A stretch of 9,765 nt of DNA, from assembly GCA_913053915.1 (NCBI GenBank), contig CAJXGP010000041.1, positions 1-9,765 of the forward strand, given 5' to 3'. A model generated the notes under the pieces. It was not told the DNA's origin, did not search any database, and saw only the letters and a program-made list of their open reading frames with translations. The stretch's first letter is position 1; each line of letters starts with the position of its first letter. The position numbers and the translations under genes are program-made. Below are positions 1 to 4,842 of the stretch, in pieces. The stretch is from an uncultured Ignavibacteriales bacterium (GTDB lineage Bacteria > Bacteroidota > Ignavibacteria > Ignavibacteriales > Ignavibacteriaceae).

Positions 1-80
1 TTTATCCGTCAGATGCCGGATTTTCAATCCGTCAATGGCCGGATTTTCAATACGATTCCTTTCGTTCAAGGAATTTCAGT
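1..80 (+). repeat. Composite repeat, copy 1 (right part only, cut by window start)
   Basis: This is the right-hand part of a dispersed repeat also present at 1229-1310 and 3281-3370. It holds two 23-nt units in tandem (5-27 and 28-50). Both start TCCGTCA and end CCGGATTTTCAA; they differ only in the middle (AGATG versus AATGG after TCCGTC). A shared tail follows, close to ACGA(T)..TTCAAGGAATTTCAGT. The window starts inside the repeat, so the left half is presumably upstream. It sits directly 5' of the first TA operon, in the same position that copy 2 holds relative to the AbiE operon. Confidence 0.85.
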
Positions 81-226
81 TTCTAGCTATTTGCCGTGAC
101 AAAAAATTGTTTATCAACGTTATTTTGCATTATGTGTTTCAATTTTGTACGTTAGAAAAGAAAATTTATTTAATACTCTAAAATTTTTTTTATTTAAAAA
201 AAAGTAAAAACAAAGGAGAATATATT

Positions 227-457
227 ATGACTCGTTTGACCCGTATAGAGATAAATCCCGCAATATTGGTGGGTAAACCAATTATACGTGGGACAAGAAT
301 TGCTGTCGAGCTTATAGTAAAATTGGTTGCACAACGCTGGACAGATGATCAGATTATACAGGAATATCCCATGCTGATGAAAGAAGATATTCAAGAAGCA
401 CTTCTTTATGCAGAAAAGCTTGTTCAGAATGAGGAAGTTTATCCACTTCTTAGATAA
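227..457 (+). CDS. DUF433 family antitoxin
   Basis: A 76-residue DUF433 protein, the usual small partner of DUF5615 PIN-like toxins, expected to neutralise the toxin encoded just downstream. The family core GKPIIRGTRI is at residues 16-25. The typical C-terminal helix follows, with YPML at 47-50 and then an acidic helix to about residue 70. The length is normal for the family. The ATG is preceded by AAAGGAG (212-218) at good spacing, which supports this start. Its TAA stop overlaps the toxin ATG by one base (TAATG), so the pair should be translationally coupled. DUF433 proteins have a winged-helix-like fold and may bind their own promoter, but I see no clear operator upstream. Family assignment is firm; antitoxin role is inferred from family and pairing. 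Confidence 0.9.
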   Translation: MTRLTRIEINPAILVGKPIIRGTRIAVELIVKLVAQRWTDDQIIQEYPMLMKEDIQEALLYAEKLVQNEEVYPLLR

Positions 458-816
458 TGATAAAATTTCTTGTAGATGAAAATGCAGGTTTTACTATTGT
501 TAAATATCTGCGTGATCAGGGCTTTGACACAAAGTTTGTAAGTGAATTATTTCCATCACGCGATGATATTTTTATAATAGAAAGAGCTTATCAAGAAGAG
601 CGAATCATAGTTACTAACGATAAAGATTTTGGGTATTTAATATTTAAATCCAACCTATCTGCCCCGGCAATTATTCTTTTACGTTTTAAAGATGAGTCAC
701 CAACATTAAAGATAAATGCAATTAAAACTATTTTAAAATTACCGGAAGAAAAGGTGTTAAATCATTTCATTGTTGCCAGTGAAAACAAAATCCGTATTCG
801 CCCCTTAGAAAAATGA
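457..816 (+). CDS. DUF5615 PIN-like toxin (Mut7-C/VapC-like nuclease)
   Basis: A 119-residue DUF5615 protein with a PIN-like fold, the probable RNase toxin paired with the DUF433 antitoxin. The N-terminal FLVDENAG (residues 4-11) supplies the first acidic cluster, D7 and E8. VTNDKDFG (52-59) supplies D55 and D57, the second cluster expected in PIN-like metal sites. A further acidic residue, E30, lies in the VSELF segment. Length and motif order are complete, so the gene looks intact. It overlaps the antitoxin stop by one base and lacks its own strong ribosome site, consistent with coupling. Its stop codon is only 22 nt before composite repeat copy 2. RNase activity is inferred from the family; the RNA target is unknown. 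Confidence 0.88.
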   Translation: MIKFLVDENAGFTIVKYLRDQGFDTKFVSELFPSRDDIFIIERAYQEERIIVTNDKDFGYLIFKSNLSAPAIILLRFKDESPTLKINAIKTILKLPEEKVLNHFIVASENKIRIRPLEK

Positions 817-862
817 AAAATATATTAGAAAATAAGGAAATTAATTAAATGCAGACTTGCCC

Positions 863-895
863 ACCTGAGGCGGGCATTGCCCGCCTTAGGCAGGT
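863..895 (+). repeat. Small hairpin element inside repeat copy 2
   Basis: A 9-bp perfect inverted repeat, AGGCGGGCA (868-876) and TGCCCGCCT (878-886), with one central base. Outer arms ACCTG (863-867) and CAGGT (891-895) extend it across a 4-nt bulge. It follows the DUF5615 toxin stop by about 45 nt but has no T-run, so it is a poor intrinsic terminator. The same hairpin occurs at 3046-3078 after AbiEii. Confidence 0.75.
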
Positions 896-934
896 TAATA
901 GAACTTCTTTATATTTAACACGAATCTTTTTTGA

Positions 935-1002
935 TACCTGCTTTCGCCGAAACACCTGTCCGCCGTAAGACTTTGGGAAGCGGGGCTTCGTGCAGGCAGG
1001 TA
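935..1002 (+). repeat. 68-nt inverted-repeat-bounded element (MITE-like)
   Basis: The segment is bounded by perfect 7-bp inverted ends, TACCTGC (935-941) and GCAGGTA (996-1002). It has an internal GAAGC/GCTTC hairpin (977-989). An identical copy lies at 3118-3185. The ends resemble those of other small palindromes in this window (CCTGC/GCAGG), suggesting one family of non-autonomous repeats. No transposase for it is visible. Confidence 0.55.
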
Positions 1003-1111
1003 GCAATTTTAATTTTTGCTTTTATCCTCTCTGCTTATCTTTCTGTATCAAACTATGATTTTTTCAAAAACGTAAATGCTCAATTTCTGCTTCTTTCTTT
1101 ATCCGTAATAT

Positions 1112-1200
1112 GGCCTGCCTATCGAAGTATTACGAAGGAAGGCCTGCCTGCCTACGTTTCACTTCGGTAGGCAAGCCTACCGAAGTGAAACGTAGGTAGG
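1112..1200 (+). repeat. Nested palindromes unique to repeat copy 2
   Basis: Two palindromic units lie side by side. The first, 1112-1144, is bounded by GGCCT/AGGCC. The second has perfect 22-bp arms (1151-1172 and 1175-1196) separated only by AA, so it could form a very long hairpin or cruciform. The arm core CCGAAGTGAAACGTAGG resembles the short insert that splits the glycosyltransferase gene at 3611-3644. The block is absent from the equivalent place in copy 3, so it was probably inserted into copy 2 or lost from copy 3. Confidence 0.8.
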
Positions 1201-1228
1201 TTTTCTTTCTTCAAAATCCACAAAACTA

Positions 1229-1274
1229 TCCGTCAATGGCCGGATTTTCAATCCGTCAGATGCCGGATTTTCAA
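1229..1274 (+). repeat. 23-nt doublet of repeat copy 2 (order reversed)
   Basis: Two tandem 23-nt units. Here the AATGG-type unit (1229-1251) comes before the AGATG-type unit (1252-1274). In copies 1 and 3 the order is the opposite. The junction between units forms a small hairpin, CGGATT/AATCCG with a TTC loop. Confidence 0.85.
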
Positions 1275-1516
1275 TACGATGATTTTCGCTCAAGAAATTC
1301 CAGTCACGAACTTATAGCTTTTAATAAGGAATATTTTTTTTACAATACTATAAATTACGAATTAAAAAGGGAAATTTATCTATTTAATGATTGGTTTGCT
1401 TACTGAGGGGGAAATTGATTTTTATGCTCTGTTTATTGAAGTGACTATAGAATTAAAAATTTGTATTTCTAATTTATCCTGTGTAAATTATGGATAATAA
1501 TACCAAATACTCGTCG

Positions 1517-1530
1517 ATAAATCGATTTAT
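1517..1530. promoter_or_regulatory. Candidate AbiEi operator (14-bp palindrome)
   Basis: ATAAATCGATTTAT is a perfect 14-bp palindrome ending 11 nt before the proposed AbiEi ATG at 1542. AbiEi-type antitoxins carry a winged helix and repress their own operon by binding inverted repeats near the start, so this is the natural candidate site. A second, looser inverted repeat, TTATCC (1474-1479) and GGATAA (1492-1497), lies just upstream. The rest of 1311-1516 is AT-rich, with no gene and no promoter I can place with confidence. Confidence 0.4.
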
Positions 1531-1541
1531 TGGTTGTGATA

Positions 1542-2165
1542 ATGGGAATTTTAGATAATATAAAATATAATGAATTTGATTATCTTGCTTTATCTGAAGC
1601 GTTGAAATTATATAAACATCCCAAGGACAAAATAACCAAATTATTAAAAAAAAGGAGTCTCTTAAAATTAAAACGCGGGTTTTATTTAAAAAATAGTAAA
1701 ACCAATGTACCCACTTTTTACTCAAAAGAAATAATAGCAAATTTACTTTATGGACCTTCCTATATTTCACTCGAGTACGCTTTATCATATTACAACATTA
1801 TTCCTGAGAGGGTAGAAGTTGTTACTTCCGTTACGACAAAAAGAAAGAAAATTTATAATACACCGTTAGGAACTTTTCATTATTCCGTTCTAAATAAAAG
1901 GTACTATCCGGCAGGAATTTCTTGGAAAAGATTAGGCGACGGTAGGGGTTATTTTATAGCGACACGGGAAAAGGCACTAATAGATAAGCTATATTTTGAA
2001 AATGCTTTATCAACACAAAAAGGTATGGCCCAATATTTATTTGAAAATTTAAGAATCGAGAAATCGATGCTAATGGAATTAAATTGTAATTTAATTGAGG
2101 AAATATTGCTTCCTTACAAAAAGAAAACCCTTAATAATTTAGTAAAAATTATTAATAAATTATGA
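1542..2165 (+). CDS. abiEi: AbiEi-family antitoxin / transcriptional regulator (type IV TA)
   Basis: A protein of about 207 residues of the AbiEi antitoxin family, which counteracts the AbiEii nucleotidyltransferase toxin and represses the operon. The N-terminal 60 residues form the winged-helix part: a helix, then LKLKRGFYL. The middle carries the family-typical YGPSYISLEYALSYY and the strand-rich TPLGTFHY. A 'TREKALIDKLYF' stretch follows, and a lysine-rich helical C-terminus. I prefer the ATG at 1542 over the upstream TTG at 1530, because the TTG overlaps the palindromic operator. Neither start has a good Shine-Dalgarno sequence. The stop overlaps the next gene's start (ATGA), a coupled arrangement normal for abiE operons. 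Family call is strong from content and pairing; whether it protects against phage is not shown. Confidence 0.87.
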   Translation: MGILDNIKYNEFDYLALSEALKLYKHPKDKITKLLKKRSLLKLKRGFYLKNSKTNVPTFYSKEIIANLLYGPSYISLEYALSYYNIIPERVEVVTSVTTKRKKIYNTPLGTFHYSVLNKRYYPAGISWKRLGDGRGYFIATREKALIDKLYFENALSTQKGMAQYLFENLRIEKSMLMELNCNLIEEILLPYKKKTLNNLVKIINKL

Positions 2166-3031
2166 TACATCAAGCGATTAAAGATTTATTAGGGAAGTAC
2201 AATTTAAAATCAACAGTAGATTATGAGAATGCGTTAAAAGAGATTATTCAACAGGCAACCCTGGCAGGGTTATGGAGAGCCGGTTTTTTTAACCATTCTG
2301 CTTTTTACGGTGGCACGGCACTGCGAATATTTTATGGTTTACAACGTTTTTCGGAAGATTTAGATTTTACATTGTTAAAACCACAATCAGAATTTAATTT
2401 CAATAAAGATTTTGTAGCTATTGAGGAAGAACTTTCAAGTCTTGGGTTTTCTGTTGAAATTTCAGAAAAGAAAAAAAGTATTGAAAGCAATATTGAATCG
2501 GCATTTATTAAAGCAGATACAGTAATTAACATTATTCAAGTGGGTGCACCTGCAGACATTGTAAATCTAATTCCCAAAGGCAAATTCATAAAAGTGAAAT
2601 TTGAAGTCGATTTAAATCCGCCCGGTACTTTTGAAACAGAAAATAAATTTTTATTAGAACCTATACCTTGCAGTATAAAGCTAATTTCCCCATCCTATCT
2701 ATTTGCCGGGAAAATGCATGCAATGCTCTTTAGAAAATGGAAAAACAGGGTAAAAGGTAGGGATTGGTACGATTTTGCTTGGTTCGTTCGCATGGGTATC
2801 CCCTTGGAATTAAAACATCTTTATAGTAGGATGGTGCAATCTCAAAAATATGATAAGAGGAATAAGTTTAGAAGAGAAGATCTTATGGAATTATTCACTT
2901 TTGCTATAAATAACTTGGATGTTGAAAAAGCAAAAAGAGATGTTTTACCATTTATTAAAAACAGCAATGAACTTGATATTTGGTCACAAGATTATTTTAA
3001 GCAATTATTTGAAAAAATGATAATTAATTAA
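2162..3031 (+). CDS. abiEii: AbiEii-family nucleotidyltransferase toxin (DUF1814)
   Basis: A 289-residue nucleotidyltransferase-like toxin of the AbiEii/MenT type. These toxins transfer nucleotides to an RNA target (tRNA in studied homologues) and block growth. Motif I is YGGTALRIFYG (residues 49-59) with SEDLDFTL (64-71) giving the D66/D68 metal pair. A third acidic strand is KFEVDLNPPG (146-155). AGKMHA (182-187) and GRDWYDF (199-205) match the conserved lysine and the late RDxYD motif of the family. Length is typical and no key residue is missing. It overlaps abiEi by 4 nt. The last codons and the TAA stop (3029-3031) fall inside the sequence shared with the downstream repeat copy, so the cassette boundary touches the gene end. 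Substrate here is unknown. Confidence 0.9.
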   Translation: MIHQAIKDLLGKYNLKSTVDYENALKEIIQQATLAGLWRAGFFNHSAFYGGTALRIFYGLQRFSEDLDFTLLKPQSEFNFNKDFVAIEEELSSLGFSVEISEKKKSIESNIESAFIKADTVINIIQVGAPADIVNLIPKGKFIKVKFEVDLNPPGTFETENKFLLEPIPCSIKLISPSYLFAGKMHAMLFRKWKNRVKGRDWYDFAWFVRMGIPLELKHLYSRMVQSQKYDKRNKFRREDLMELFTFAINNLDVEKAKRDVLPFIKNSNELDIWSQDYFKQLFEKMIIN

Positions 3032-3370
3032 ATGCAGACTTGCCCACCTGAGGCGGGCATTGCCCGCCTTAGGCAGGTTAATAGAACTTCTTTATATTTA
3101 ACACGAATCTTTTTTGATACCTGCTTTCGCCGAAACACCTGTCCGCCGTAAGACTTTGGGAAGCGGGGCTTCGTGCAGGCAGGTAGCAATATTAATTATT
3201 TCATTTATCCTCTCTGCTTATCTTTCTGTACCAAGCTATGATTTTTTCAAAAATGTTAACGCACAATTTTTGCTGCTTTCTTTATCCGTCAGATGCCGGA
3301 TTTTCAATCCGTCAATGGCCGGATTTTCAATACGACGATTTCCGTTCAAGGAATTTCAGTCACGAGTTTA
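3022..3370 (+). repeat. Composite repeat, copy 3
   Basis: Positions 3022-3190 match 839-1007 base for base as far as I can read. They include the hairpin (3046-3078) and the 68-nt inverted-repeat element (3118-3185). Positions 3191-3284 match 1008-1106 with many differences, mostly at third codon positions of one frame. The doublet (3285-3330) and tail follow directly, without the palindromic block seen in copy 2. It lies between AbiEii and the remains of the glycosyltransferase gene and probably marks the site where that gene lost its 5' end. Confidence 0.85.
3285..3330 (+). repeat. 23-nt doublet of repeat copy 3
   Basis: The AGATG-type unit (3285-3307) is followed by the AATGG-type unit (3308-3330), the same order as copy 1 (5-50). 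Two units without unique spacers do not make a CRISPR. Confidence 0.85.
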
Positions 3371-3378
3371 TTGATTCA

Positions 3379-3410
3379 GGGGGTGGGATAAGTTGTTCTA
3401 TCCAATCCCC
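3379..3410 (+). repeat. Hairpin at the repeat / glycosyltransferase junction
   Basis: GGGGGTGGGATA (3379-3390) pairs with TATCCAATCCCC (3399-3410) around an 8-nt loop. The 12-bp stem has one G-T wobble and one mismatch. No T-run follows, so it is a weak terminator candidate. It fills the gap between the end of repeat copy 3 and the first recognisable codon of the glycosyltransferase remnant. Confidence 0.6.
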
Positions 3411-3413
3411 TAA

Positions 3414-4611
3414 ATAAGAAGTATTTTTGTACAAATTATTAGTGCAATAATAATTCTTTTCCTGCTAAAAGAAGAAAAATTATCACGTTCCTTTATTATA
3501 CTTTTTTCTACTGTGTCTTTAATCTTAATCAGCACGGAAAAATTAATATCACGCCGTGTATTAAATTATTTAAGAACTAAAGGAAGGAATATAAGAAGTT
3601 TCTTACTTGTCTGCCGAAGTAAAGTTACACGTAGGCAGGATAGTTGGTGCCGGGGAAGTAGGTAAGGATTTTTATGAATCTATAAGGCAGAATCCCCATT
3701 TCGGCTATAAAATAATAGGCTTTCTGGATGATGAGGTTAAAACATTTCTTAACGGACAATATCTCGGCAAAATTGACGAACTTGATATTATATTAAATAA
3801 ACAAAGAGTGGACGATGTAATAATTGCCCTCCCGAACTATGCAACCGAGAGATTGGAAGAAGTGGTTAGAACCTGCGAAAACCATACTACAAGAATAAAA
3901 ATAATACCGGATTATTTTAAGTTTGTCTCATCAAAATACAGCATAACTGTGTTCGATAGATTTCCTATTATTTCCGTCAGGGAAGACAGACTTAACGAAT
4001 TACACTTCAGAATTTTAAAAAGAGCATTCGATACAACTTTTTCCTTTTTACTTTTTGCTTTTGTCTTTTCCTGGCTTTGGCCCATCATAGCGTTGTGTAT
4101 AAAAATATCATCTCCCGGTCCCATATTTTACATTCAAGAAAGATGGGGAAGAGACAATAAAAAAATAAGAACATATAAATTCCGTTCAATGGTAGCTTGT
4201 TGCTGTGAAGTAGACGAAAAGGGTAAATATAAACAAGCTTCAAAAGATGACCCGAGAATTACTAAAATCGGAAAGATATTAAGGAAAACAAATCTTGACG
4301 AATTACCACAATTTTGGAATGTATTAAAAGGTCAAATGAGTATAGTAGGTCCGCGCCCGCATCCCACACCCTTAAATTTGGAATCCAAAGACAAAGTGCA
4401 TTTGTATATGTTAAGACATTTAGTCAAACCCGGAATAACCGGCTGGGCACAAATAAACGGATTAAGAGGAGAAACAAAAGATATTTCCAAAATGCAGAAA
4501 AGAATAGATTACGATATTTGGTATATTGAAAATTGGACTTTTATGTTGGATCTGCAAATTATAATAATGACAATCTGGAAAATGCTGAAAGGAGACCCGA
4601 ACGCGTATTAA
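3414..4611 (+). pseudogene. Polyprenyl glycosylphosphotransferase (WbaP/CpsE type), 5'-truncated and frameshifted
   Basis: The intact family starts surface polysaccharide synthesis by moving a sugar phosphate onto undecaprenyl phosphate at the inner membrane. The 3' part reads from 3607 to 4611: a Rossmann-like domain starting VGAGEVGK, GFLDDEV, one long membrane segment (about residues 143-168 counted from 3607), then the catalytic domain with KFRSM, LDELPQFWNVL (DE at 231-232), GPRP and KPGITGW. The missing 5' part can be read in another frame at 3414-3610. It gives a hydrophobic helix pair and SRRVLNYLRTKGRNIRSFLL, which in normal homologues runs straight into VGAGEVG. The two halves are separated by a roughly 34-nt palindromic insert (3611-3644). 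About 85 N-terminal residues, including the first membrane helices, are absent. The TTG at 3607 might allow a catalytic-domain-only product, but that codon borders the insert and no ribosome site is evident. Confidence 0.85.
3611..3644 (+). repeat. Palindromic insert disrupting the glycosyltransferase
   Basis: The insert runs from CTGCCGAAGT (3611-3620) to CGTAGGCAGG (3630-3639) plus ATAGT, with inverted ends CTGCC/GGCAG. It resembles the arm of the long palindrome at 1151-1196. Removing 34 nt joins ..FLLV in frame to GAGEVG; 31 nt also restores frame, so the exact edges are uncertain. It creates stop codons in the original frame. Confidence 0.75.
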
Positions 4612-4752
4612 AGGATTTATGATTTATTATTGATGATTTATGAGCTATGATTTTTTTTAATCAACAATCGAAAAGAAGAAAAAAGAGCCGGAATCAGTTA
4701 GTACACGAATCATCAGAAAAGTACAACACTTAGCCAGTATTCCCAGCCAAGG

Positions 4753-4782
4753 TTGACAAGTATTTCTCCATCGCTCTACTAT
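4753..4782 (+). promoter_or_regulatory. Possible sigma-70-type promoter for the Wzi-like gene
   Basis: TTGACA (4753-4758), an 18-nt spacer, then TACTAT (4777-4782), about 60 nt before the ATG at 4843. The -35 is perfect and the -10 is weak. This would let the capsule gene be transcribed independently of the broken gene upstream. The rest of 4612-4842 shows no gene. Confidence 0.35.
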
Positions 4783-4842
4783 TCCGCAACCAATTTGTCC
4801 TATGCTCTATGCATTACTACTAATACTAAAGGCATATTTGAT

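Larger units (their letters stand above)
839..1310 (+). repeat. Composite repeat, copy 2 (between the two TA operons)
   Basis: The 169 nt at 839-1007 look identical to 3022-3190. From 1008 to 1106 the match to copy 3 continues but is visibly diverged. Copy 2 then carries about 120 nt of extra palindromic sequence (1107-1228), followed by the 23-nt doublet (1229-1274) and the common tail ending near CAGTCACGA (1301-1309). The open reading frame through the repeat (IPAFAET..., then a hydrophobic stretch) has no ribosome site and is broken differently in each copy, so I do not call it a gene. This repeat fills most of the gap between the toxin stop at 816 and the AbiEi start at 1542. Confidence 0.85.

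Noticed and set aside
5..50. Tandem 23-nt units as a CRISPR array
   Set aside because: Only two units per locus, with no spacers between them and no cas genes. They are dispersed in three places as part of a larger repeat.
931..1170. Open frame IPAFAET... in repeat copy 2, and its twin at 3114-3374
   Set aside because: Both lie wholly in the repeat, have no ribosome site, and diverge into unrelated ends because the inserts differ. The GC-rich 5' part is an inverted-repeat element. Not treated as genes.
839..1310. Integron attC-like recombination sites between TA cassettes
   Set aside because: No clear RYYYAAC/GTTRRRY core pair bounds the repeat, and no integrase is in view. Kept only as a general cassette idea.
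1474..1788. Minus-strand open frame across the AbiEi start
   Set aside because: Shadow of abiEi; low-complexity translation and no ribosome site.
3614..3650. Programmed frameshift in the glycosyltransferase
   Set aside because: No slippery heptamer at the junction. The disruption is an insertion of palindromic DNA matching other repeats here.
3607..4611. Glycosyltransferase as an intact gene starting at TTG 3607
   Set aside because: The first codons are the palindromic insert, and the upstream family sequence is readable in another frame. A broken gene explains the data better.
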